A DNA stretch of 64,000 bases from Carpediemonas membranifera (taxonomy: Eukaryota; Fornicata). The position numbers and the translations under genes were made by a program. This document shows, piece after piece, positions 22,194 through 32,659 of this stretch. The stretch's first letter is position 1; every line of letters starts with the position of its first letter. The stretch lies in contig JAHDYR010000024.1 of assembly GCA_019828565.1 (NCBI GenBank), positions 310,001 to 374,000 on the forward strand, read 5' to 3'. The notes under the pieces are model-generated. The model was given only the letters and a program-made list of their open reading frames with translations, was not told the origin of the DNA and did not search any database.

Positions 22194-22407
22194 AATTGTT
22201 CTGATTTCATTTAGTGTGCACTTTAGGGGATAGTTTCATTGCAACGCCAAAATGGCGAGTTCAGGTTGTAGCAATGATCTGATGCGCGGAATGTACTAGA
22301 AAAACATTGCAATTACAACGCAAAGCAGCGAAAAGCGGAGAAATCAACATCAATAACAACATCAACACCAAAAGAACAGTATCCCAAAGAATTGTGGGAG
22401 TTGCTGC
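22194..22407. repeat. Partial third copy of the left repeat unit
   Basis: Matches the first 210 bp of the 702-bp units, including the motif at 22216-22225 and the CGCCAAAATGGCG palindrome, then breaks off at AGTTGCTGC. The following 80 bp to the PHD-like gene hold a TCTCCCCCGGGC low-complexity run. The 190 bp before it show nothing recognisable. Confidence 0.7.
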
Positions 22408-22487
22408 TCTCCCCCGGGCTCTCCCCCGGCTCTTCTCCCGGCTTCTCTCTCTCGGGCTCTTCTCTAAACGTTGGTTTGAGCGCGCCT

Positions 22488-23690
22488 CTAATCATATTTA
22501 TCACTGTCAGATGACTCTGTGTCGATACCAGTGCCTTCTTCATCATTCTCAGTGTGCTCGGACGCTTCAGGATTGGGACAAGATATAAAAGCAGCTGTGC
22601 TCACGAACTTGTCGTTAAACAGTCTTTGACCAAGCTGAATTCGATTGAAGCATGTGACACATACAGCAACACGCTGAGATGGGCGACGTAGCATGTCAAT
22701 TCCGGTATCAAAGGCCGTCTGGGCTGTGTGCTCTCGGCAGAACCAATTGTTGCAGTAGTAACAGCAATGTGACACTGATCTGTCAGCCGTTAAATCCTCA
22801 GTACAATCGTGATCTGGCGTGCGATAAAAGCATTCCCCGTTCTGATTGACAGCTGCACAGTTGTCGCACAGACTCATGTTGTTTGAACGCTTCCCGTCTG
22901 AAAGGTAGCCACTTTGTATGGCAAAACCTCCTGCTTCACAAGTATAATGGTAGTAGCGGTGGCATTGGTCGCACTGCAAAACATTTGGCTCGTCTTCTAT
23001 TTTGAAGATCATGTTATATGGGTCAAGACATGTCGGGCAGCACATTCTCAGTGAGTTGTGGATCTGATTATAGGTAAACTGGTCAAGTACACTGCGTTTG
23101 TCCATCGCATTACGCACAAGAACATTCGCCTCGGCGACACACGAAGTAAACCGCTCAGATATGCGGTCAATGTGAAGATGCATTTGTGCAGCCCGATTGG
23201 CAGCTTGCTCATCTCGGACAGTGTCAACACTACTCACTTGTGGTGCAGAGCGCATATTGATCCTGGAGACTGACCGCCTGTCCTGCTTTTTCGAGTAGTT
23301 TTGGAAAGAGAGATGGCGAACGACAGCCGGTGGCACCCAGGTAATTAAATGTTCGCCAGGATGTAAAGCGTGCAAGGCCAGCTGCAACCGGTCGATGTTA
23401 ATGTCGCAATCTCTCTTCAAGAACAATCCTCGAATCTTTCCCATTGTGTTGCACATGATCTGGCTGGTTGAGCAGCTGAATGTTGATGTAATGGCAGGCT
23501 TGATGTACATCGCCATGAATCTCTTCTTCTTGAACAATTCTTGTAGATGTTCGGGAAGAATAGCCCAAATGACCTCAGATGCAGCAAGTTCCATACATTC
23601 GATGCTTTCTGGAGTAAAATAGAAGCAAGCTGCCATAATCGCTGCAACAATCTTCCGCAAAAGGTCTCTGTCACGTGTATTATCAGCCAT
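22488..23690 (-). CDS. PHD-like zinc-finger protein (400 aa, copy 1)
   Basis: The start MADNTRDRDL (23690) is chosen by alignment to the paralogue at 34953; an upstream in-frame ATG is at 23717. The N-terminal 110 residues are helical. Residues 218-278 form a PHD-type cross-brace (C218, C221, C240, C243, H248, C251, C275, C278). A second zinc cluster spans 309-347 (C310, C313, C318, H321, C344, C347). The tail is acidic. PHD fingers read histone tails, but similar folds also occur in RING/FYVE-like proteins, so a chromatin role is an inference. Clearly diverged from 34953-36140, with the same architecture. Confidence 0.7.
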   Translation of the reverse strand: MADNTRDRDLLRKIVAAIMAACFYFTPESIECMELAASEVIWAILPEHLQELFKKKRFMAMYIKPAITSTFSCSTSQIMCNTMGKIRGLFLKRDCDINIDRLQLALHALHPGEHLITWVPPAVVRHLSFQNYSKKQDRRSVSRINMRSAPQVSSVDTVRDEQAANRAAQMHLHIDRISERFTSCVAEANVLVRNAMDKRSVLDQFTYNQIHNSLRMCCPTCLDPYNMIFKIEDEPNVLQCDQCHRYYHYTCEAGGFAIQSGYLSDGKRSNNMSLCDNCAAVNQNGECFYRTPDHDCTEDLTADRSVSHCCYYCNNWFCREHTAQTAFDTGIDMLRRPSQRVAVCVTCFNRIQLGQRLFNDKFVSTAAFISCPNPEASEHTENDEEGTGIDTESSDSDKYD

Positions 23691-23846
23691 CGTACTGTCA
23701 CACCATTTTGAACTCATCAAATATTGAGCGTACAATATCACGTAAAGGGGGGCGTTTTGGAGGAAATGACGCACAATACCGTTGCTTTAGCACTAGTTTG
23801 ATATTGAAGGTTCACTTTCAAGACTTTTTGCGTGGTCACCTTTGGA

Positions 23847-24058
23847 AGGTGACAGTGCAACACCCGAAATTTTGTCTATACACGTCATATACAAGGTCTA
23901 ATGCATCTTTGCCAACCACTTTTAGCGTTTGTATGTGTCAGACGATCGAGTTCTGAAGAGCGACTTTGGCCAAGTCATGCGACCTTATCCTGCACTGACG
24001 ATACGAAAACCGATCATAAATATTTATTGAGACATCTGCATGCAGTATTAATGTGTCC
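23847..24058 (+). repeat. Left arm of a 212-bp inverted repeat
   Basis: The reverse complement matches 34578-34789. About 165 bp from the outer end are almost identical; the inner 45 bp drift. The two arms enclose the retroelement nest and lie upstream of two PHD-like genes that point away from each other. Confidence 0.75.
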
Positions 24059-24074
24059 AGAGGTGAAGCTAGGT

Positions 24075-26909
24075 CTATAGAGTACGCACACCAACTTTAG
24101 AACTGATCCGCGAGATTCGATCAAAATCGATCAAAGAAACTGGAACCAATTCTGGAACCATTTGTTCCAGAAAAGGTACCAGAATTGACTGCATGTGGGC
24201 TGGATCGACAGATCTCATCAAAAATGAAAGCTTCGGCAGAATACACGAACGGATAAGATTCAGAGCAACGGACGTCCCATCCGTTCCAATGTCTTCAACC
24301 ATCGACACCACACTAAGCAACATCTGTTTCTGCTCGTCTAGCTTCGTCATGAGCTGCATCCGTTCCGCTTCGATGCCGCCAATGGGAATTCCCACGATTA
24401 CTCCAGTTGGCGAGCACGTAACGCGAACAGTACGTGCATTCTGCGGCGCGGATGCACAAATCCACTGGCATTTAGCCGGTTTCATTGTTACGCCAATTTG
24501 TCGGAAAGCTTCACAAGCTCCATCGAAAAAGCCCTGGATGGCGCCGCTAGTCGTCCCCGGGGGGGCAATCCATGTGACGTCGTCCTGGTAGGCAACCCAC
24601 TCGCCGCCCCATTTCGTCTTCAGCGTGTCGATGATTGGCCGCATGGCCAGCGTGAACAGAATGGGGGACAGTGGGTCTCCTTGAGCGATGCCCTCTAGGG
24701 ACTCGACGACGCGGCCGGACGGCAGAACCAGCCTTCCATTGCCATATACGGCGTCAAAGTACGGGATCGCAACAGGGCAGGCCGCGGCGGCTGTGGACCT
24801 CAACAATTTGCGGGGCATGGTGCCGTACGCATTGCTGAGATCAACGGCGCAGATGCTTTGGCCACGGGAATACGCTTCTTGCAGGCGCAGACCCATAACT
24901 TCTGTGCCGCACGACTCACCCCGCCCGTACTGGTCATCGAGGAGAGGGTCATCCGCGAGGGACGCGGTAACCGCCTTGGCTAGTAGCTTGGCTGCTACTC
25001 GACGAAGGGCCTCTCCCATGGCGATGGGCCGGACCTCGTCGGGTTTGCCAGGCTTGGGCAGTGGGACGAGGCGGGAGTGGGCCAGAACGTTTGTGTACGG
25101 GACGCCTTCGGCCACATCGACAAGTAGTGGCTTCAGGGCAAGGGCGAAGGCTTCTGGCTTGTGTCTAGCGGCGAGCTTCAAGTGGAGGAAGCTCATGCCC
25201 GACGGACCGGGAGCCGAGTCGGCCGGAAGACTGCTCAGGACATCGATGATGTCCCGAGTTTCGAACTCTACCGAGGTGAGCGGGGCGAGGGGATGGCGGA
25301 TTGGGAGGTCATCAAGACTGCCTTGGAAGGGGTCAGCTTGCATCCGAACCATCTTCTCCTCTGCTTCGGCTGGGGTCATCTGCAGTTCTTCCGAGACCAG
25401 GGCACTCATGGACTTGCTGTAGTACCCTCGTCTGGCGTGCTGGTAGGCGAGTCGGCTTCTCGACGTGCTTCCCACCTGATTATGGCGGGTCCTCCGGGGG
25501 CGAAGTGCTGTTTGTGGGTGCAGCATCACGTCGATGAGACGATCGCGCTTGTCCTCATCTCTGGCTGCCGCGCAGGCGGTGACCTTTCCGATGAGGGCAC
25601 GGACATAACCCTTGGTTCCCCTCCGCGTCGGTCGGCTGCGGCCGATGCGAGCCACGTCGGCGGGGTCTGGAAGGAACCCAAGAGGTCTTGTAGGCGCTCG
25701 GGTCTGCCTATTGTTGGTGGCCTGTGTTGCAGGGTGCGCCAATATAGCAGGGAGCGGCAGCCCCAGAGCGATGTGCGCTGCGGCCGCAACACGGCGTGAG
25801 CCATGTTTGGCCACAATCCCGTTCGACGGGAACCGGCGCGAGAAGTGGGGGGGCAGGGTTAGGCCGCCTGCGGCACGCAGGAGACACGTCTCAATCTCGA
25901 TGGCTTGCGCCTTCGTGAGGTGCCTCCTGCGCTCCGTCCCCATGGCTCGCTCGAGCGCGGGGGGCGAGAGAAGCGTCTGGCGGACTGTGTCGGCATCACG
26001 CCAGAGCTCTTCCCGCAGGTCCGGGTGGATGGCGTCCCGTAGGTCACGAGCGAAGGCTGCGATAGCCTGGTTCACTCGGACCGTTGGTACGTCCATCCCC
26101 CGGTGGTTGGTGTCAGCCACGCTTTGGCCGCCAGGCATGGGAGCGGGTGCCCCGTTATGTCTAGGCTGGACATTCGTGGGCCGACTGGTCTCCCTCGCTG
26201 TCGTTAGGTCTAGGCACGATGCCTGTCTCCTGTGACTGGGCGGGGGTGGGTGGTCCTGAGCCGAGAGGTGGACTTATCGGGGGTATAAGCTCCGCGATCA
26301 TCATCTCCTCCCTCTCGATTTGCGTTCCTGATGTTTGGTGGGCTGACGCAACGGGTCCGTTGTCAATCTCATCGATGGTGGAGAGCCGTGGGCATCCCGC
26401 CGCCCGTAGTTGCTCTAGTAGAGCCCTGCGGCGGCCTAGGGATAGCGTATGGTCACGGCCCTCTGTGTCTATACGGATTCGCGAGTCCATTCGGTGCATC
26501 AGGAATTGGACGGGATGCGGCGGTAGGTTCCTGATCAACTGGATTGAGCTTAGTACTTGGTGTAATCTCTGCTTGAAGTCTCGGTTTGAGGGCCTCTGGA
26601 TCACTGGGAAGAGCGGACTCACAGTGGCAATGAGTTCTTCGGAGACTCTCTTGGTGAAGCGCTCGGGACGTCCTCTATCTTGAATGAACAGCTTTTTCAC
26701 AAGCTCTACATCGTTAAAGAGGCGGCGGACTTTCTGGTACGAGGACCAGTGTTCGGCAAAGAGAGATTTTGGTACATGCTTACCAAACAGAATGCGCACG
26801 GCGTCGAAGATCTGGGAAACAGGATCTTCGAGCTGGATAGTTCCTTCAGTCCCGCTCAGAAGCCGCTCCACGACTTCTTTGCTGACAAAGACTGAGACTA
26901 CCATCGCCG
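24075..26909 (-). mobile_element. Non-LTR element with restriction-like endonuclease, copy 1 (3'-truncated)
   Basis: The minus-strand coding region begins at ATG 26904 and is broken near 26150 (CCC where copy 2 has CC), then is open from 26138 to 24075. It holds an N-terminal region of about 250 residues of unknown role and a reverse transcriptase with AYQDD (24579-24590) and GIAQGDPLSP. Homology to copy 2 ends at about 24192, so the C-terminal zinc finger and endonuclease are missing and a foreign 39-residue tail ends the frame. It abuts the 3' end of copy 2 head-to-tail. Confidence 0.8.
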
Positions 26910-29900
26910 TTTAATAGGTCGAAAACCTCCTTTCACGCTGCGTCCAGAGACGTTCGCGCCTGTATTCCCGCGCCTGTGTCGACTTAGATGTGTCACCTGT
27001 GGGCATCCCTTGTTCGGCTCCTCCGGCTGCTCCCGCAGCCTCGTCGCCGGCCCCCTCGGCCTTTCCACACGCGAGATGAGATTCCAGCACAAATTATTCC
27101 CGCAGCCAGTCCTGCGCTGTGGCCCGCTCGAACTGCGTGACGTAATCCGAGTAGATCTGGACGTTGCCGTTCCAGATGCAGCGCATCACTTCCTGCTCCA
27201 GGAAGCGGCCGGCCCCCACACTCAGGCCGACCATCTTACACAATCTCACACACCAGGACTCGCCCTGGTCATCACTGCACGCTTCGCCAGTGATCTCGCA
27301 GGCGGCCGTCAGTAGCTCGGCTGACCAGTTGTGGTACTGCGCGGACTTGTCTGACTCGGCGTTGGCCTGATCCTTCGAGATCACCACGTCGATGATGATG
27401 GGCTCGTTGGCGACCCTGCCCGTGGGAGAGCGACGCAGCGGGACATAGACGTCGGCGCGAGCGTTACTCTGGTAGGCTGGGTCGGCCGAGTAGCCGCGGG
27501 TGCGACTGTTCAAGGCGAACTCCTTGCGGGCAAGCACGTCGTTACTCCACAGGAAGGAGCGCACGCAGTCACGAACTAGGTCATGACGCATGGTCCTGGC
27601 ACCCTCCAGGAGCTTAGGACAGGACAACGTGTGCTGCCACGACACATTCGAGTTACCGCAGAGCGGGCAGCGGACGGTTGAGTCCGTCTCGAACGGTGGT
27701 GCGCCGAGGTGTGACCTCACCATGGTGGTGAGAAGGTCGCCACGGATCGGCGTCGCATAGGAGAGGGGGACAGGGCGGCTTCGGCCGCGAGAATCGGGGT
27801 CACCGGGGTCGACTCCACGATCGGGGCGACGGCTGCTGCATGGGCGCGAGAGATTTTTGTTAGGGTGCGCTGAAGGCCAGTCACGGGCTTGCCGTAGAGC
27901 TGGTCCATCCCACGAGGCCAGTCGATGGAGGTGTCGTTGGCGGCGAAGGTTGATTCGTCGGGGGTTCTGTCCCAGCCCACATCGTGCAGTTGGGCGGTTG
28001 CGGCTAGGTAAGCTGCGTCCCAGGTCATGCTCGGGGTGGGCAGGCGGAGGCCGTTATCGGAGAAATCGAGGCCGAGCCGGAGTGAGTTGTACTTCTCAGG
28101 GTCTAGGAGAAGAATTCTCGCAATCGCCGGCGTCAGGACGTTGGACTCGAAGTTTCGTATGGTCTCACGGTGTTGGGCTGGATCGACAGATCTCATCAAA
28201 AATGAAAGCTTCGGCAGAATACACGAACGGATAAGATTCAGAGCAACGGACGTCCCATCCGTTCCAATGTCTTCAACCATCGACACCACACTAAGCAACA
28301 TCTGTTTCTGCTCGTCTAGCTTCGTCATGAGCTGCATCCGTTCCGCTTCGATGCCGCCAATGGGAATTCCCACGATTACTCCAGTTGGCGAGCACGTAAC
28401 GCGAACAGTACGTGCATTCTGCGGCGCGGATGCACAAATCCACTGGCATTTAGCCGGTTTCATTGTTACGCCAATTTGTCGGAAAGCTTCACAAGCTCCA
28501 TCGAAAAAGCCCTGGATGGCGCCGCTAGTCGTCCCCGGGGGGCAATCCATGTGACGTCGTCCTGGTAGGCAACCCACTCGCCGCCCCATTTCGTCTTCAG
28601 CGTGTCGATGATTGGCCGCATGGCCAGCGTGAACAGAATGGGGGACAGTGGGTCTCCTTGAGCGATGCCCTCTAGGGACTCGACGACGCGGCCGGACGGC
28701 AGAACCAGCCTTCCATTGCCATATACGGCGTCAAAGTACGGGATCGCAACAGGGCAGGCCGCGGCGGCTGTGGACCTCAACAATTTGCGGGGCATGGTGC
28801 CGTACGCATTGCTGAGATCAACGGCGCAGATGCTTTGGCCACGGGAATACGCTTCTTGCAGGCGCAGACCCATAACTTCTGTGCCGCACGACTCACCCCG
28901 CCCGTACTGGTCATCGAGGAGAGGGTCATCCGCGAGGGACGCGGTAACCGCCTTGGCTAGTAGCTTGGCTGCTACTCGACGAAGGGCCTCTCCCATGGCG
29001 ATGGGCCGGACCTCGTCGGGTTTGCCAGGCTTGGGCAGTGGGACGAGGCGGGAGTGGGCCAGAACGTTTGTGTACGGGACGCCTTCGGCCACATCGACAA
29101 GTAGTGGCTTCAGGGCAAGGGCGAAGGCTTCTGGCTTGTGTCTAGCGGCGAGCTTCAAGTGGAGGAAGCTCATGCCCGACGGACCGGGGAGCCGAGTCGG
29201 CCGGAAGACTGCTCAGGACATCGATGATGTCCCGAGTTTCGAACTCTACCGAGGTGAGCGGGGCGAGGGGATGGCGGATTGGGAGGTCATCAAGACTGCC
29301 TTGGAAGGGGTCAGCTTGCATCCGAACCATCTTCTCCTCTGCTTCGGCTGGGGTCATCTGCAGTTCTTCCGAGACCAGGGCACTCATGGACTTGCTGTAG
29401 TACCCTCGTCTGGCGTGCTGGTAGGCGAGTCGGCTTCTCGACGTGCTTCCCACCTGATTATGGCGGGTCCTCCGGGGGCGAAGTGCTGTTTGTGGGTGCA
29501 GCATCACGTCGATGAGACGATCGCGCTTGTCCTCATCTCTGGCTGCCGCGCAGGCGGTGACCTTTCCGATGAGGGCACGGACATAACCCTTGGTTCCCCT
29601 CCGCGTCGGTCGGCTGCGGCCGATGCGAGCCACGTCGGCGGGGTCTGGAAGGAACCCAAGAGGTCTTGTAGGCACTCGGGTCTGCCTATTGTTGGTGGCC
29701 TGTGTTGCAGGGTGCGCCAATATAGCAGGGAGCGGCAGCCCCAGAGCGATGTGCGCTGCGGCCGCAACACGGCGTGAGCCATGTTTGGCCACAATCCCGT
29801 TCGACGGGAACCGGCGCGAGAAGTGGGGGGGCAGGGTTAGGCCGCCTGCGGCACGCAGGAGACACGTCTCAATCTCGATGGCTTGCGCCTTCGTGAGGTG

Positions 29901-30886
29901 CCTCCTGCGCTCCGTCCCCATGGCTCGCTCGAGCGCGGGGGGCGAGAGAAGCGTCTGGCGGACTGTGTCGGCATCACGCCAGAGCTCTTCCCGCAGGTCC
30001 GGGTGGATGGCGTCCCGTAGGTCACGAGCGAAGGCTGCGATAGCCTGGTTCACTCGGACCGTTGGTACGTCCATCCCCCGATGGTTGGTGTCAGCCACGC
30101 TTTGGCCGCCAGGCATGGGAGCGGGTGCTCCGTTATGTCTAGGCTGGACATTCGTGGGCCGACTGGTCTCCTCGCTGTTGTTGGGTCTAGGCACGATGCC
30201 TGTCTCCTGTGACTGGGCGGGGGTGGGTGGTCCTGAGCCGAGAGGTGGACTTATCGGGGGTATAAGCTCCGCGATCATCATCTCCTCCCTCTCGATTTGC
30301 GTTCCTGATGTTTGGTGGGCTGACGCAACGGGTCCGTTGTCAATCTCATCGATGGTGGAGAGCCGTGGGCATCCCGCCGCCCGTAGTTGCTCTAGTAGAG
30401 CCCTGCGGCGGCCTAGGGATAGCGTATGGTCACGGCCCTCTGTGTCTATACGGATTCGCGAGTCCATTCGGTGCATCAGGAATTGGACGGGATGCGGCGG
30501 TAGGTTCCTGATCAACTGGATTGAGCTTAGTACTTGGTGTAATCTCTGCTTGAAGTCTCGGTTTGAGGGCCTCTGGATCACTGGGAAGAGCGGACTCACA
30601 GTGGCAATGAGTTCTTCGGAGACTCTCTTGGTGAAGCGCTCGGGACGTCCTCTATCTTGAATGAACAGCTTTTTCACAAGCTCTACATCGTTATAGAGGC
30701 GGCGGACTTTCTGGTACGAGGACCAGTGTTCGGCAAAGAGAGATTTTGGTACATGCTTACCAAACAGAATGCGCACGGCGTCGAAGATCTGGGAAACAGG
30801 ATCTTCGAGCTGGATAGTTCCTTCAGTCCCGCTCAGAAGCCGCTCCACGACTTCTTTGCTGACAAAGACTGAGACTACCATCGCCG
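26910..30886 (-). mobile_element. Non-LTR element with restriction-like endonuclease, copy 2 (full length, frameshifted)
   Basis: The 5' end is taken at the border shared with copy 1 (sequence upstream of 30886 differs). The 3' end at 26910 finishes in a short TTAAA tail, as in target-primed insertion. It contains the whole coding region described below. R2/CRE-type elements with such endonucleases often insert at fixed sites, which could explain the tandem pair. Confidence 0.75.
27094..30881 (-). CDS. Reverse transcriptase and restriction-like endonuclease polyprotein (copy 2)
   Basis: From ATG 30881 a frame runs to about 29142, resumes in other frames (29173-28466, 28589-27717), and ends with 27723-27094. 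One extra G near 29185 and one missing G in the G-run near 28537, compared with copy 1, explain two of the changes. Domains in order: N-terminal unknown region, reverse transcriptase with YQDD (28557-28568), a CCHC finger (CPLCGNSNVSWQHTLSC), and an endonuclease core ADVYV...PIIIDVVISKD. With the frames joined it would be about 1,250 residues. The last two segments overlap by only 7 bp, near 27720. Confidence 0.75.
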
Positions 30887-30925
30887 GAGACGTCAGCTCC
30901 GGCGTGAGATAATGGAGCATGGGCG

Positions 30926-31420
30926 ATGGATCTGCCTGATTCGATTTATTCGAGCCGAACGAATCGGGATCGAATCAATTACGGCCAGATGGCTGAAGAA
31001 ACCGAGAACAACACCGGGGACCGCACGCCTGAAGCAGAGAAGATCCCAGATCCGCAGAAGCGCATCAACGAACTAACAGGCGAGTTATTGACGCTTCGAG
31101 ATTTAATGTCGCTGGAGTGGCGCCACCCGGACTCACTAGCCATGCGTAACGAGTCCGAATGGCTGCAGATGCTCTACAGGGACATCGTCCTCCACCCGAG
31201 CTGGACAACCGAGACGATCAAGCTTCAGCTAATGCTCCGTCATGAGCTTCTCCTCATTAAGGACATCAATGGCTTTCACTACGCCGACGCAGTCAAGGAC
31301 TACGTCAGAGCCCGACGTTCCAGGATCCGTGATTCCGAGAGCCTCACCGTCCTCATCGCAGAGGCCCGCTCCAGTGCCAGAGTCGCCCCCAAGAGCGATA
31401 AGCGCCCCAGAAAAAACTAA
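30926..31420 (+). CDS. DIRS-like element, upstream (gag-like) ORF
   Basis: 164 residues from ATG 30926; helical, charged, with a basic end (KSDKRPRKN). It stops just before the reverse transcriptase frame. Position and character fit a gag-like protein, but no zinc knuckle is present. A start at the internal MAEETEN is equally possible. Confidence 0.4.
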   Translation: MDLPDSIYSSRTNRDRINYGQMAEETENNTGDRTPEAEKIPDPQKRINELTGELLTLRDLMSLEWRHPDSLAMRNESEWLQMLYRDIVLHPSWTTETIKLQLMLRHELLLIKDINGFHYADAVKDYVRARRSRIRDSESLTVLIAEARSSARVAPKSDKRPRKN

Positions 31421-31422
31421 TT

Positions 31423-32584
31423 GTGCAAGACCATCAATCAACCGAACCACCACTCCCCACAACCCGTCGAGCGGGTTCTCTCCGCCACTCAGTGGCCGCG
31501 TGGCGGCGCTTGGGAGCGCCATCCGACGTGGTCTCTTGGGTTGGCGACGGCATACCCATCGAACTGACACAACAACCGAGCAATCCTCGAATATTCCATC
31601 TCCCAGAGAAGGACTTAGCCAAGCTCGATCCGCTGGTGCGCGAAATGCTCTCATCGGGTGCCATACACCGCGTCTCATCACCACCGAAGCTCACATGTCC
31701 TCTCTTTCCAGTCCCGAAGGGTACAGACAAATGGAGAGCAGTCCACAACCTCATACCGCTCAACAAGGTCTCCAAAGAGCGCCGTACGTTCCGCTTGTTC
31801 GGTGCCAAGAGAGCAGTTTTAAGCCTTGCGCCAGGAGACATGATGATGTCGCTAGATCTCCATGCAGGCTACCACCACGTGTCCATTCACCCATCATCGC
31901 AGTCCCTCCTAGGCTTTATTCACCGCGGCGTCCACTATCAGTTCACAGTCCTCCCATTCGGATGGTCCGCGGCGCCATTCTACTTCCAGAAGATCATGAT
32001 TACCGTAGCGAAGATTATCAAGCGCCATTGCCGCGGTGTAGGAGTTGCCGTCTATCTGGACGACCTTCTATTCTTCGGGAAGAAGAAGGCCCTTCTGCGC
32101 GAGCGCCAGCGCCTCCTGGACATCATGAATCAGCTAGGCTTTATCATCAACCACGACAAGTCAGTCCTAGAGCCCACCACAGTCCTGACATACCTCGGCA
32201 TGCGCATCGACTCAGCTGCTCGGGTCATTTCCCTAGACTCGAAGAAGCGCAGCAGATACCGCCAATTGGTCGAGAGTGCGCTGATAGAAGGCAATATGAG
32301 CAACAAGAGGTGGCAATCCCTCATCGGGAAGCTATCCTTCGCATCTCTGTGCTTCCCCGACGGCCGCGCATGGCTGAGACCTCTTCAGACAGCCACCGAG
32401 ACGGAGAAAGGCTTTACGAAAGCCGTCCTCAAGGCCCTATCGTACTGGAAGCAACTGCTGAGCAGCGAAGATCATCCTCCCCGCTCCTTCGACTCCCTGA
32501 TCAGCATGTGGGGCGCAAGCCCGGCAATCGACATCCACATCCAGTCGGACGCCTCAGAAAAGGGCTTAGCTGCCATTATCAGGG
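31423..32584 (+). CDS. DIRS-like reverse transcriptase, 3'-truncated
   Basis: The frame opens without an ATG right after the gag-like stop, so it is probably made by frameshift or readthrough. It has the RT blocks PVPKGTDKWRAVHNLIPLN, LDLHAGYHHVSI, LPFGWSAAPFYFQK and YLDD (32053-32064), the pattern of DIRS/Ngaro RTs. The start of an RNase H domain follows (IQSDASEKGLAAI, about 32540). The tyrosine-recombinase part expected downstream is missing. The coding sense breaks at 32585, where a gypsy end begins. Confidence 0.75.
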
Positions 32585-32639
32585 TGTGCCGTGTTACGAA
32601 TGAGTTTTATGCAACCAACTCCCGCAGTTTAGGGTCACA
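32585..32639 (-). repeat. Possible short gypsy 3' LTR remnant
   Basis: On the minus strand a purine tract (ATGGGGGGAAG) is followed by TGTGACCC at 32639; the segment ends GGCACA at 32585, giving TG...CA ends. It lies where a 3' LTR should be after the gypsy stop at 32660. At 55 bp it is short even for this genome (the other gypsy LTR is 98 bp), and there is no second LTR to compare. Confidence 0.3.
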
Positions 32640-32659
32640 CTTCCCCCCATGCGGACGCA

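Noticed and set aside
24688-30660. Plus-strand ORFs of 150-370 codons across the LINE copies
   Set aside because: They are antisense to the reverse transcriptase frames and are Arg/Ser/Gly-rich, as expected for shadows of G/C-ending codons.
31242-32603. Long plus-strand ORF overlapping the DIRS-like reverse transcriptase
   Set aside because: It is a shadow frame rich in Arg, Ser and Pro; the RT motifs are all in the neighbouring frame.
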